A DNA stretch of 64,000 nt from Rhynchopus euleeides (GCA_963210315.1 OY723296.1:806001-870000), one strand, 5' to 3'; counted from the stretch's first letter, positions 40,282 to 50,724 are shown. The notes: a model not told the origin generated them from the sequence alone. Numbers and translations are program-made.

Positions 40282-41502
40282 TCAGAACCCGGGCGGGGGG
40301 TAGAGCTCCTTGGAGCAGATCGCGACAGCCCTGTGATGCCCACCCATCTGGCTGGGGTCGAGCAACAGCCTCACCCTCTCTTCGAAATGTGCTGGGAGGG
40401 GGGATGCGCCTGCGTTTGCAACACGATTCTGCACCATGGCGCTGAAGCCCATCGCATTGAGGAAGGAAGCCTGGGGCTGCGCAGAGGTGACCAGCAGAGA
40501 CGGGCACGCCTTCCCCACATGCTCCCGGATGCAGGAGAAGTCGACGTGCCAGGAGATGTCGATCTCCCCCGGGTTCAGCAGCGGCGGGCACGTCTCCTGC
40601 CTGTGCATCCCCTGCAGGGTGTTGTGGCTCGGGATGTCTTTCCCATAGTCCACCGCGAGGGCCATCCCACCCGTCGCCTCCACCCTCTCCCCGATCAGCA
40701 CCATGTCGTCCACCGCCTGCGGGCACACCTCTATCCGGGTCCCCTCCTCCGCCCCCTCCGTCACCTCCTTGCTGATATACCTCCGCACGTCGGAGCTATC
40801 AGAAGAGCTCCCGGGCTTCAGGCAGAACCTCTCCGGGTCATCCTCTGAAATCCCGACACGCTCTTCAACCCACTCCAGAGGGGTGTCGGCATTCCCTCCA
40901 GGATGTCTCCTCACGAAGATATGCACGGGCAGGACGTCGAGGTATTCGTTGGAGACGACAAACGCTGCGGATCCCTCTGGGATGTAGTCCGCTGTTGCGA
41001 GGCATTTCTGCAGGGTGGGTGCCCAGGTCAGGCTCGCGAGGTGCGGGGCGTAGGGTGCGAGCTGCTGCTCCTGCTGGGCGATCATCACGGGGGAGACCTC
41101 AACCATGGAGACATTGAGGGATGGGAGCATCTCAGGCGCCTCGTACTTCAGGAACATCAGGAGGTGTGCCATAAGCCTGCCAGTGCCGGGCCCTGCTTCG
41201 ACAAGGGAGATTGGCTGCCCCTCGGTCCAGCCTGATTTGCGTGCGGCCTGAACAAACCAGTTCGCATAGGACCAGCCAAACTCAGGGAGAAGCTCCGGCG
41301 CTGTGATAAAATCCGCATCGCTTCCGATGACCTTTGCCTTGGTGGTGAAGTAGCCCAGGTCGGGGTCACGCATAGCGGCGTCCATAAAGTCTGCAAAGCT
41401 GAGCCCCTTGCCCTGGCTGGACTCGATCCGCCGGCGGAGCACTGCCCCAAGAGGGGTCGGCTTGTGCGCAACGGCGAGGCAGCGCTGGCATTGCCTGAAC
41501 AT
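40282..41502 (-). CDS. NDUFAF7: NDUFAF7 homologue (MidA family arginine methyltransferase, 406 aa)
   Basis: A member of the DUF185/MidA family of S-adenosylmethionine-dependent methyltransferases. In mitochondria NDUFAF7 symmetrically dimethylates an arginine of complex I subunit NDUFS2 during assembly. Supporting features: a basic, Arg/Gln/Lys-containing N-terminus of about 25 residues suited to mitochondrial import; GSDADFITAPELLPEFG at about 60-76, the hallmark of the family; SAM-binding VEAGPGTGRLM at about 100-110; and EYLDVLPV (about 191-198). Full length compared with relatives. The ATG lies ten bases after GCTAG, itself preceded by a pyrimidine-rich tract. Element Y begins 138 bp upstream of its start. 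Confidence 0.92.
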   Translation of the reverse strand: MFRQCQRCLAVAHKPTPLGAVLRRRIESSQGKGLSFADFMDAAMRDPDLGYFTTKAKVIGSDADFITAPELLPEFGWSYANWFVQAARKSGWTEGQPISLVEAGPGTGRLMAHLLMFLKYEAPEMLPSLNVSMVEVSPVMIAQQEQQLAPYAPHLASLTWAPTLQKCLATADYIPEGSAAFVVSNEYLDVLPVHIFVRRHPGGNADTPLEWVEERVGISEDDPERFCLKPGSSSDSSDVRRYISKEVTEGAEEGTRIEVCPQAVDDMVLIGERVEATGGMALAVDYGKDIPSHNTLQGMHRQETCPPLLNPGEIDISWHVDFSCIREHVGKACPSLLVTSAQPQASFLNAMGFSAMVQNRVANAGASPLPAHFEERVRLLLDPSQMGGHHRAVAICSKELYPPPGF

Positions 41503-41654
41503 TGTGTCCTAGCCTGCCCTGCAGCGCCTGAGTGGGTGGTGGTGTGGAGGCAAGTAAGGCGGAGAGAAGGCAATCATGTGTGCGTTCAAGATGAGGGTGG
41601 GGAGGGGGTGGAGTGGGGGGGGGGGGGTGATGGCCGTCATCACGGTGGGATCTT

Positions 41655-42206
41655 GTAAATTTTACATGTATAACTACAAGTATAATACATGTATTATACA
41701 TGTATAATACTTGCATGTCAACTATTATACATGTATAATACATGTATATGCCTGAAATATACATGTAAAATACATGTATATCAAGTAAAAATACATGTAT
41801 AATACTTGCATGTCAACTATTATACATGTATTTTTACTTGATATACATGTATTTTACATGTATATTTCAGGCATTTACATGTATTTTACATGTATAATAC
41901 TTGTCATGCAAGTATTATACATGTAAAATACTTGCATGACAAGTAAAATACTTGCATGCAAGTAAAATACATGTATTTTACTTGCATGCAAGTATTTTAC
42001 TTGTCATGCAAGTATTATACATGTATTTTACTTGTCATGCAAGTATTTTACTTGTATAATACTTGCATGACAAGTATTATACATGTAAAATACATGTAAA
42101 TGCCTGAAATATACATGTAAAATACATGTATATCAAGTAAAAATACAAGTATAATAGTTGACATGCAAGTATTATACTTGTATTTTTACTTGATATACAT
42201 GGTTTG
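41655..42206. repeat. TACATGTA / ACTTGCATG palindromic ladder
   Basis: More than 40 short self-complementary units (TACATGTA, TTGCATGCAA, CTTGCATGACAAG and relatives) alternate so that long parts of the tract are perfect palindromes. It forms the left arm of element Y. The first part recurs inverted at 52177-52260 as its right arm, and another part recurs at 46476-46575. Confidence 0.85.
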
Positions 42207-42706
42207 ACAGAATTCTGCCAGAATTTCACAGATTCTGGCAGATTCTGGGGATTTCAGATTTTTCAGAATTTTCAAAATCTGAGAAAATCTGTCCAGATTC
42301 TGGGCAGATTTTTCCAGAATTTTCAGAATTCTGGAAAATCTGAGAAATCTGGAAAAATCTGAGAATTCTGGAAAAAATCTGGCCAGATTCTGGACAGATT
42401 TTTCCAGATTTTTCCAGAATTCTCAGAATTCTGGAAAATCTGAGAAATCTGGAAAAATCTGAGAAATTCTGTCAGAAATCTGGAAAATCTGTGGGGGGGA
42501 CCTTTTCGAATTTTTTTTTTGGGGTGGGCCTATTTTGGACATTTGGACCCATTTTCAAAGGAATTTTTGAATTTTGAGCCCATTTTGAGCCCTAAAATGG
42601 CTCATCGAAATATTTCTGCAAAAAATCTGGGCCAGAATGCCAAAATCTGAAAAATCTGAGAAAATCCGGAAAATTCTGGAAAATCTGAGAAATCTGGAAA
42701 ATTCTG
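42104..42706. repeat. 603-bp direct repeat (left copy), retrotransposon flank
   Basis: Matches 46476-47078 at a constant offset of 4372 with no difference seen by eye. It covers part of the TACATGTA ladder, the CAGAATTCTG ladder (42207-42500) and the TTTCGAATTTTTTTT block (42496-42605). It ends exactly at the T run that is the poly(A) tail of the retrotransposon. See the finding on the long target duplication. Confidence 0.9.
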
Positions 42707-42714
42707 TTTTTTTT

Positions 42715-43145
42715 AGGAGAGGGGGCCCGGTGCCTGCGCGCGTCCTGTCGTACTGTGGCTGCTTGGTGGGGCTAGCGCAGCAGGTTCTACTTTTGCTTCT
42801 ACGGGCTCTTAGCACTGTAACATGAACTACACAAACAACAAAGCTCTAGGGCAAACAAACCGCGCACTGGCCGGGGTTGAGCTGCGTGGGGCTCCGTGCT
42901 GGCGGCATGAACAAGGGGCTGTAGGCAAGTCTACCATTCACAAGGGGCAGCCCGCTGGTGAGGGGAAAAGGGGGCGAGGTAAAGGGGGGGGAGAGGCGAA
43001 AGCGACTGACAGCGAGGGCGTGGACCGACTCCGCTGGCGCATTCACCGGAAGAAAGGGGAAGGGGGCACGGGGGTGGGGAACGGGAGGGGGGGGGGGGAG
43101 GGGCGAAAGGAAAGAGGGGGGTAGGGGGGGGGAGCCGACCTACGG
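42715..43145 (-). other. 3-prime UTR of the retrotransposon
   Basis: Purine-rich on the plus strand with G homopolymers. It contains no ORF and ends at the poly(A) tract 42707-42714. In the elements own sense it is pyrimidine-rich. Confidence 0.6.
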
Positions 43146-46100
43146 CTATCTCGCTCCCCTGGCGGCCCTACTCCCCTGGCTCTGGGACCCCTGGGAACTC
43201 CGCTGCGAAGACCCCCGCGCCCCTGGCCGGCTCGCCCGCGCCCGCTTGCCTGCCCGCGCCCTCAGACGACAACAGACCACGTTGTACGCCTCCGCCTGTG
43301 AGGCCTTGTCATCCCCCAACTCGGCCCACCAAGCCTGAATGGCCCGGAGCGCCGCCTCCTGCTCCTCCTGCGGTCGGTGCACGTCGGGGCAGAACTGCTC
43401 CTCCCACTCCCCCACCGTCGTGGCCCCGTCGTCCTCATCCATCTCCTGACCACGCTGCGGCGATGCCGACTCCCGCTTCCGCTTCGGCTGCGACGACATC
43501 GAGGTGGCTGGTGCTTGCGCAGGGTTGGAGCCTTCCTCGGTGGCGGTCGGGTCGGAGCGGCCGGTGGCCGGGGCGCCGGTGGGTGCAGGAGGGGGATCAC
43601 CTTCTCGTCGAGGGGGATCACCCTGGTCCTGCGGCTGCGGGACCCTCGCAGGCGGCTCCTCCGCGTCCCGAGGCCCCAGATCCATACAGGTCTCCCCCTG
43701 CTCCACGCATTCCCCACACGCCCTGCAATCGCAACCGAAACAACGCCAGTGTTCGACTGCGGTATCCACCGCCTCTGCACAGCGGGCACAGTAAAAGCGG
43801 CGGCGCGACGGCTGGGACGGCACCTGGCACATGGGGAGGCCCTGCTCCCCCCCTGGACAGCCAGTCCGCCCCAACACCGGCGAGGGGGCGAGGGCAGACA
43901 CTGCCTCCGCCAGAGGTGGGGGCACCAAAAGGGGGGTGTAGTGCTTTCCCTGATGCTTGACTCCAAGCACTCCGACGAAAGGCTTCACCCGGGGGCGGTG
44001 GACCGTGGGGGGCGCTTGATCAGATAGGACCACCACAGCCCACCCCGACCCCAGCGCAAGTCCATGTACTGCTACCTGGTCCGCCCAAGAAGCCTCGTCC
44101 CGGCTACCCTCGACTCGCATGGCCGCAGCCCAGGACTCGCTGTTCGGCTCGGCCCGAGCACAAAGGCCTGGGTCACGTAGCACCGCCTGGGCGGCTAGCC
44201 TCCGCATGCCCGCCGCCGAGCCTCCCATAATGAAAGCCGCCGCATCGAAGAAGCAGTCGCCTGGTGTGAAACGGAACCCCGTGCACTCCTGCATCCCCAA
44301 AGACCGTTGCAGCCTGGACAGACCGTCCCCTCCCCCTGGGGCCCGGCCCTCCAGCAAAGCCTTTGTCAGTGCGGTGCTCGCCGGGGGCGGGGGAGGGGGC
44401 TCCGCTTGCCCCGGCGGATGAGGGGCCACCCCTTGGTCCTCGCGTGGCAGAGGTAGTGGCGTGCAGACGCACCTGGTGTCGTCTTCGCCCAGCTCACAGC
44501 AGGTCGGGCACACCATCCTCGAGCAGTGACCACACTCCCCATGGTGCACGGCCGTGGTGAAGAGCGACGCACAGAACTGACAGCAACCCGGTGACCCCGA
44601 CACATCCACGCGCCCCGGGATAACCGGGCCCTGCGGCACCTCGACCTCCACACACTTCGTGTATGTGACCTGTTCCACCACCTGGTCCGGCACCGTGACC
44701 GGCTTGAACCCCCCGTCCACGCCGCCCACAAAAAGCGCTTGGCATGGTTCACCTGGGGCCACGAGAAGAGGGGGGAGGTTGTCTCTAAAAACCACAGCGT
44801 GGACGTCGAGGGCCACCGCCACCCCACGGAGGGCCACCTGGTCCACGTCTTCGCCACCCCCGGAAGCCAGCATACGCCCCGCCCACTCGTCGGGGTCTGA
44901 GAGGAGCAGACGGAGTGTGGGCGCTCGACGGACGCACACCACCGCCAGGCGCAGAAGCTTGTCAGCGTCGATGTCAAACCCCAGGTCACACGCCGCGGCC
45001 GTCACCGCCACCACCCACGTTGCTGGGGCCCCCTCCGCCACTGACCCACCCAGGGCGGCGACCTGTTCTGGCATCGTAAGAGCATTACCAAGCCCCTCTG
45101 CCAGGTCCTCAATAGCCACTCGCGCCCCTCCTCGCTTGTCTCTCCACTTTTCGATGACGACAGAGGGGGACGGAGATGTCGGTGCTGCCTCTGCCCGAGG
45201 GACCGGGTCCGCCTGGGGCACAGGGCGCTCCTCATCAGGGTCAATGAACACCTCCCCCTCCCCACGCGAGTCAACCGAGAACCGCATGAAGTGGTCCGGG
45301 TTCAGGGGGGCCGCGGCCTCTGTAGCCAACGCCGTCCGGCTCACTGCTGCTGGTGATATGGGGCCGCATTCAAGGAGTGTTCGACCCAGGATGTGGCTGT
45401 ACGCGCTACTCACTCTGGTGGCGTGGCTCTGGGTGACCAGAACCCTGCTTCGCCCCGTCCGTTCTGCTGCTAGGCGGCCCAGCTTGCCGAAAACCTGGTG
45501 CGCCGACGGCCCCAGACCCCCGAAAGCCTCCATCGCAAAGGCCGCGAAAATCTGGCCAGATCTCCTGCAGGGATCACGATACCTCCTGTTCTTCTCTGCC
45601 TCCCCCGCTGCCGCCGCCGCTCCAGTAAACCTCGCAGCAGCTTGGACCACGGAAGCCGCGAGGGGATTGCGGATCGTCACGTCGATGACCCGCGGCCACA
45701 CCCGGCGAGTGACAATGTCCCCGGGGCGCTCCTGGGAGTCCGGAAGGATGTGGAGCGTCTCCATCTCGGGGCTCGTACCCGCTTCCACCGCGAGCCTGTA
45801 CAGGCTGTCCCGCACGACATCGTGACGCAGAGTGGGCCCACCCCCCACCCTACAGTTCAGCGCGTGGGTGCCGTGCGTGTCCATCTCTTGCCCACACCTG
45901 CCGCACTTGGCGTCTGGCTCGAAGAGGGAGATGCCCAGCCTGTGCCGCGTCACCACAACCATTTCCTCTCCCCCGACACGCGTCTCTTCCGTCAGCTTGC
46001 CCGCATACGTGGCCCCTGCATGAGGGAGTGACAGGGACCGGTACCTGGCTCTGTCACTGGCGTCTGCCCGCTCGTGCAAGTCTCGGTGGTGAACGTCGAT

Positions 46101-46475
46101 GATGGCCAGGGAGAGGTCCTTCTGTTTCACCATCTCCGTGGGGCGGGACTCCGAATCCACAGCATCCCCCTCGCTCACGTCGTTGTTGTAGGCCGAGCTC
46201 AGGGTGTGCCACGCCGCCGTATCCCAGGTGAACTCCTTGTCCAACTCCCGACATAACAGATACCCGTTCTGCATGGAAGCCATCGCTGCGGCGTGCCAGT
46301 GCTCCGTAGAACGGCGTATACCGAGCCCACCCACCCGGACCGGCAGCGTCGCCTGTCGCATGGCGTCGTCCGGGAGAGTGTCGTCCGCCAGGCAGAGGAT
46401 ACGAGTCAGGCACTTCTCGACCGCCGCATCGCTCTTCGCCAGGTATTCCGTCGCACCCCTATGTCCCAGTGCACG
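43146..46475 (-). CDS. Non-LTR retrotransposon polyprotein fragment: RT thumb, CCHC, RLE, two OTU-zinc-finger units
   Basis: The frame is open from 46601, but the first 42 codons are flanking repeat; the retrotransposon part starts at residue 43 (RALGHRGATEY). Residue numbers below count from 46601. 43-115: RT thumb and end (ATLPVRVGGLGIR). 233-250: CCHC knuckle (C233, C236, H246, C250). About 285-330: restriction-like endonuclease with RPGD (292-295) and the IDVTI strand (306-310). About 505-635: OTU-like fold without catalytic Cys or His. 673-713: Cys/His zinc cluster. 770-893: OTU protease with Cys783 (PGDCFFD) and His888 (GKHYTPL). 938-972: second zinc cluster. 990-1151: charged, Arg/Ser-rich tail. 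5-prime RT and any APE part are missing, so this copy cannot transpose by itself. Confidence 0.88.
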   Translation of the reverse strand, partial: RALGHRGATEYLAKSDAAVEKCLTRILCLADDTLPDDAMRQATLPVRVGGLGIRRSTEHWHAAAMASMQNGYLLCRELDKEFTWDTAAWHTLSSAYNNDVSEGDAVDSESRPTEMVKQKDLSLAIIDVHHRDLHERADASDRARYRSLSLPHAGATYAGKLTEETRVGGEEMVVVTRHRLGISLFEPDAKCGRCGQEMDTHGTHALNCRVGGGPTLRHDVVRDSLYRLAVEAGTSPEMETLHILPDSQERPGDIVTRRVWPRVIDVTIRNPLAASVVQAAARFTGAAAAAGEAEKNRRYRDPCRRSGQIFAAFAMEAFGGLGPSAHQVFGKLGRLAAERTGRSRVLVTQSHATRVSSAYSHILGRTLLECGPISPAAVSRTALATEAAAPLNPDHFMRFSVDSRGEGEVFIDPDEERPVPQADPVPRAEAAPTSPSPSVVIEKWRDKRGGARVAIEDLAEGLGNALTMPEQVAALGGSVAEGAPATWVVAVTAAACDLGFDIDADKLLRLAVVCVRRAPTLRLLLSDPDEWAGRMLASGGGEDVDQVALRGVAVALDVHAVVFRDNLPPLLVAPGEPCQALFVGGVDGGFKPVTVPDQVVEQVTYTKCVEVEVPQGPVIPGRVDVSGSPGCCQFCASLFTTAVHHGECGHCSRMVCPTCCELGEDDTRCVCTPLPLPREDQGVAPHPPGQAEPPPPPPASTALTKALLEGRAPGGGDGLSRLQRSLGMQECTGFRFTPGDCFFDAAAFIMGGSAAGMRRLAAQAVLRDPGLCARAEPNSESWAAAMRVEGSRDEASWADQVAVHGLALGSGWAVVVLSDQAPPTVHRPRVKPFVGVLGVKHQGKHYTPLLVPPPLAEAVSALAPSPVLGRTGCPGGEQGLPMCQVPSQPSRRRFYCARCAEAVDTAVEHWRCFGCDCRACGECVEQGETCMDLGPRDAEEPPARVPQPQDQGDPPRREGDPPPAPTGAPATGRSDPTATEEGSNPAQAPATSMSSQPKRKRESASPQRGQEMDEDDGATTVGEWEEQFCPDVHRPQEEQEAALRAIQAWWAELGDDKASQAEAYNVVCCRLRARAGKRARASRPGARGSSQRSSQGSQSQGSRAARGAR

Positions 46476-47078
46476 CTGAAATATACATGTAAAATACATG
46501 TATATCAAGTAAAAATACAAGTATAATAGTTGACATGCAAGTATTATACTTGTATTTTTACTTGATATACATGGTTTGACAGAATTCTGCCAGAATTTCA
46601 CAGATTCTGGCAGATTCTGGGGATTTCAGATTTTTCAGAATTTTCAAAATCTGAGAAAATCTGTCCAGATTCTGGGCAGATTTTTCCAGAATTTTCAGAA
46701 TTCTGGAAAATCTGAGAAATCTGGAAAAATCTGAGAATTCTGGAAAAAATCTGGCCAGATTCTGGACAGATTTTTCCAGATTTTTCCAGAATTCTCAGAA
46801 TTCTGGAAAATCTGAGAAATCTGGAAAAATCTGAGAAATTCTGTCAGAAATCTGGAAAATCTGTGGGGGGGACCTTTTCGAATTTTTTTTTTGGGGTGGG
46901 CCTATTTTGGACATTTGGACCCATTTTCAAAGGAATTTTTGAATTTTGAGCCCATTTTGAGCCCTAAAATGGCTCATCGAAATATTTCTGCAAAAAATCT
47001 GGGCCAGAATGCCAAAATCTGAAAAATCTGAGAAAATCCGGAAAATTCTGGAAAATCTGAGAAATCTGGAAAATTCTG
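46476..47078. repeat. 603-bp direct repeat (right copy), retrotransposon flank
   Basis: Second copy of 42104-42706. It begins directly at the 5-prime end of the retrotransposon (minus strand) and continues without a break into the interior of element Y, so this copy shows the uninterrupted arrangement. Confidence 0.9.
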
Positions 47079-49541
47079 AGAAATTCTGCGGGGGGGACCT
47101 TTTCGAATTTTTTTGGGGGGGGGGGGCTATTTTGGACATTTGGGCCCGTTTTCAAAGGAATTTATGAATTTTGAGCCCATTCGTTGCCCTAAAATGGGCC
47201 CGCGAATATCTAGCTCCTGCTGAGGACCTGGGTACATGGCCAAATCAGCCAGAAATCTCAGGTTTTCGCAGTGCAATTTGGGTTCGCGTGCTGGTATCGC
47301 AGCCTGGCCCCGAGGGTCCATACCGTGAGTAACCGGGCCCGCTATCCTACACTCGTTTTTTCCTAGGTTTTCGTCAGCTGAGTGAGGGTGTGATATGAGG
47401 GTTCTATCCAACAAGGATATCAAGGCGGCACTTCAAAGTCCTGCCAAGGACAGCGCCACGTGGGTGTGTGCTTCTGATGTACGTTATGTCATCATGTGAA
47501 CCCTCCCCAGCGTGTGCCAACATCCCTGACACGCTCACGAAAAGCATAACACGGAGAAAACAGGTGCCGAAACAACCTGCCGAGCACACGGGTGGTGCCA
47601 CGTTGATCCACGCAGCGATCTCCCATGTCAGGAAGCCTTGTGGCCACGGCAGCGTGCCGCAGACTGTGGGAGAGGTGTCGCCAGTCACCTTGAGGTTGCA
47701 GTGTGTCATCAGACTAAAACCCGTGCCTTGTTCACCCTGTTGTTCACCCCTGTGAGGTTGATCTTTAAACCACCGCAAATGAACAACCCATCTTCTGGAG
47801 TGTGATCTCTGGTGGCGGGGTGGGATGGGTGAGTGGGGTGTGACGGTGCAACGACAGTCGAACTTCTTCGAACGCAGAACACCCCACCAGCCTGCCGGGC
47901 GTGAGAAGTGTTCGCAAGGATCCGCACAGTGAAAAGTTTCCTGAGTTGGCTACGCCGAACTTACAAAATGGGAAGGTGTGAGTGTCGCTTGTTACGACCC
48001 ACTGGCTGGACGAGTTCTCTTTTTGGGGGACAAAACCACACACAACAAGAAGGTTGTCACAGGGGGTCTTCGCTGGTCGTTATTCTTCGTCAATCTTCGT
48101 CAGTTTTCACTATTTCAACAGCAAATACACCAAGGTGCACTGACGACCATCCCGTAGCGAAGACCCCCACAGTGAAAAAGATAGTTGGCAGCGCTTTGGG
48201 TGACAAACACAATCTACCTTGCCTTGTTGTTATGACTGTGCGCACATTCACACCAACCTTCATCAGCCAAACCACGTGAGGTTTGTTCATCCGGGTTTGG
48301 CGCACACACAACGACTTGTCTTTGAAACGTCCAATGCAACACTCACAGCATCGAGGCCAAGTGTTTCTCGTAGTATTTTTCGGTTTTGCTCTGAGTGAGC
48401 GGATATAACTGGTGAAAATGGGTACAGTGGCTGAATCTGGAGGTTGGGTGCGGGTTGTGTGTTCCGCATCATCCCTACAAATCAAACCAAGCCGATTGAC
48501 ACCGAACATTTTGTCTGACCTGCACCCATTGTTTCCTGCCTGCCTGCCTGTGTTGTGCTGCACCTGTGCCTCCCTGTTCTGTATTTTGTACCCTCAGCGG
48601 GTTCACGATACAGGGCAGTCCACACCCCCAAAAATCACGGTCTTGACGCCCATTCCATCCACTTTCAGTGGATGTGTTTGGTATTTCCGAATGGAATTTT
48701 CCAGCGTCAAGATTACAAGAACAGGGTCAGTCACTTCTACCGTAGCTGCGATGCCGGTAGTTGTGCAGAAATGATTTTTTCGACGGACGCGACGCCTCCC
48801 CAGCTTGCCTGTGTCTGTGTTGCCATAGCCATGTGACAGATATTCACATAACGAATGTACTGTCACACCGCAAGGGGCTTTGGACAACGTTAAACAACAG
48901 TACACTTGCAGGTTTGGGTCAAAAATTCCAATTTCCGCTGGTCACGGGCCCCTTTCAAAACATTGACCACCTTTCGAGAATTTAGTTCTGCACCATGGAT
49001 TCGAGGGACTGCGATGACTCGGAACCGAGGATGAAGACTACTGGGAAGGAACTGTGTGCTCTCTTGAAGCACTGGAATCGGCGAACTTGGACGGAACCTA
49101 AGCGCGACAGGTGAAGGGGCATCCCGAACAAAGGCATACAAAGTGGCTCTGGAGATATTGTTGCATCTGCGACACCCTGTCTTACATCCCGCCTGGGCTC
49201 TGATCTTCACCTATAGCAATGACTAAATCCCTATCATGGGTACATGAAGCTTTTGTAGGTACATTTAAACTTGCGAACCTCTCAACGACCTGTTAATCGC
49301 CTTGTACCGAAATCTGACCCTGGGCTTCGGCCCTCACGGCATTCAGCGGGTGACCCGATGCCGGTGTGGATGGAGAAGTGCACAGTTCTGAAACAGTGTG
49401 TCGACGAATCCGAGGAATCCAATCAGAGTAGTCCCGAGATGAAGTGGTGCAAGAACTCAAAAACTGTTTGCCTTTGGTCAAGGCCCCCTTTCCAAAAATT
49501 TGACCCGCGCAGTGGTGGCCAGTCCTGAGAACCAACAGTAG
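47079..49541. mobile_element. Element Y internal module (inverted near-copy of 60839-63410)
   Basis: About 2.46 kb that recurs in opposite orientation at 60839-63410 inside element Z. Several open frames are conserved exactly between the copies, for example 157 codons at 48563-48090 (minus) and 61809-62282 (plus), and 106 and 100 codons at 49210-48890 and 48905-48603. They could be remnants of one coding region read on the minus strand here, but they switch frame and resemble no known family. Element Z has an extra ~150 bp (about 62610-62770). The module includes a 107-bp MITE (48062-48168). Confidence 0.75.
48062..48168. mobile_element. 107-bp MITE, GGGGGTCTTCGCT family, copy c
   Basis: 13-bp inverted-repeat ends and a direct ACA triplet on both sides (48059-48061 and 48169-48171). 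It is present at the same place in the inverted module copy (62204-62310), so it inserted before the module was duplicated. Confidence 0.9.
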
Positions 49542-49639
49542 CATAAGCCTACGACTGGTCCAGGACGAGGCCGACCCTGTACATAGCCTGTGTATGACTA
49601 CCCTGTCATACCAGGCTGCTGCTAGTTGGCCACAAGCCC

Positions 49640-49790
49640 CACTGGCAGAATTCTCAGAATTCTCCCAGAATTCTCAGAATTCTCAGAATCTGCAGAATTC
49701 TACAGAATTTCTCAGATTCTGCAGAATTTAAAAATCTGGAAATTCTGGGCATTTTTCTGTCAGAATTCTGTGAAACCATGGATATACATG
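49640..49790. repeat. CAGAATTCTG ladder, right side of element Y
   Basis: Dense units of AATTCTCAGAATTCTG and AGATTCTGCAGAATTT form the inverted counterpart of 42207-42500. It ends with CAGAATTCTGTGAAACCATG (49774-49793), the inverted form of the CATGGTTTGACAGAATTCTG boundary at 46570-46589. Confidence 0.8.
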
Positions 49791-50078
49791 TATTTTACAT
49801 GTATATTTCAGGCATATACATGTATTACACGGTGGACTCCAGCGGGGGTAGGGTAACCCTTTTCGGGAGTCTCAACTAGGGGGAGTCCAACTCCCGCTAG
49901 CGGGAGTATAGACTCCCGCTAGGGGGAGTCTGACTCCCCCTAGCGGGAGTCTTTTCACCTATTTTCACTCATTTTTCCCATGATACCTATGCAATGTGGC
50001 ACTCGTCACTGAAGTACAGCCACACCAAACAAAACGGACGTTTCCACCCATCCCAGCTCGCAGACCTGATTCACAAAA

Positions 50079-50459
50079 ATGGGGAAGACGACAACGAAGC
50101 CGGCAGCGAAGCCGGCGGCAAAGTCGATTAAGAAGAAGAAGAGCGCAGAGAGTCCCGAGGCTGCGGAGGCGACGAACATTGTGCATGATTTTTGCACGGC
50201 CTTCCCTGTTAAAAAAGGGGGCAGTGTGCTGACACTGGGATCCATTAGAAGGCTCCTAGCAACGGTGTTGAGCAAGGAGCTCCACCAGCACAGCACCCAG
50301 GTGGCCAACGCAATCATCGCCATGTCTTCCCTGACATGGATAAGTTCGCTGTCAGGGAAGTCGCAACGATGCGGAAGGAGGGCGCTCTCCGTCATATACA
50401 AGGTGGAGGCGAAGTATGGCAAGGTGCAGGATACAAACGTGTCGTCGGGGGCAGCCTGA
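50079..50459 (+). pseudogene. Element W ORF-A, Lys-rich unknown protein (126 aa, possible frameshift)
   Basis: Starts MGKTTTKPAAKPAAKSIKKK and continues as a plausible globular sequence (TNIVHDFCTAFPVKKGGSVL). From about 50336 another frame also reads like protein (MDKFAVREVATMRKEGALRH to about 50600), so the original gene probably continued there and a one- or two-base change near 50330 has shifted it. No known family. The Lys/Ala-rich start suggests a nucleic-acid-binding tail. Confidence 0.5.
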
Positions 50460-50608
50460 AGCCGCGAATGATCGCGACACGGGCGAACGGCTTGACACCG
50501 TGGGTCTGGATAGATGCTGGAGTTCGGCCGGGTGAAACCGGAAGTCGCAGCAAAATTTGCCCCCCCAGATTTCTTCCTCAAACCCACCCGTGGGCTGATC
50601 CGGCCTTG

Positions 50609-50707
50609 CACGGTGGACTCCAGCGGGGGTAGGGTACCACTACCGGGTTTAACCCTTTTCGGGAGTCTCAACTAGGGGGAGTCCAACTCCCGCTAGCGGG
50701 AGTATAG
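50609..50707. repeat. Solo end of element W inside element W
   Basis: Matches 49828-49911 with a ~14-bp insertion, starting at CACGGTGGACTCC and ending at GGGAGTATAGA. No matching inverted end is seen nearby, so this is a single internal end between the two coding parts. It could come from an abortive transposition or a nested, deleted copy. Confidence 0.75.
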
Positions 50708-50724
50708 ATCAGCAGTGGGCAACA

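Larger units (their letters stand above)
42707..46475 (-). mobile_element. 5-prime truncated non-LTR retrotransposon (3.77 kb) with endonuclease, OTU and zinc fingers
   Basis: Read on the minus strand, the element begins inside a reverse transcriptase (thumb region) at 46475 and ends in an (A)8 tract (42714-42707, T run on the plus strand). The single ORF is described separately. About 430 bp of 3-prime UTR (43145-42715) follow the stop. Poly(A), 5-prime truncation and flanking duplications are typical of target-primed reverse transcription. The combination of a CCHC knuckle and a PD-(D/E)xK-type endonuclease places it among restriction-like-endonuclease elements (CRE, R2, NeSL and related clades) or Dualen/RandI, which can also carry an OTU protease. 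Confidence 0.88.

Noticed and set aside
42104..47078. 603-bp direct repeats as LTRs of an LTR retrotransposon
   Set aside because: The RT and endonuclease type is non-LTR, the 3-prime end is a poly(A) run, and the repeated sequence is part of elements Y and Z rather than of the retrotransposon.
47079..49541. Conserved frames of 157, 124, 120, 106, 100 and 93 codons as separate genes
   Set aside because: They are equal in both module copies only because the DNA is nearly identical; they overlap on both strands and match no family.
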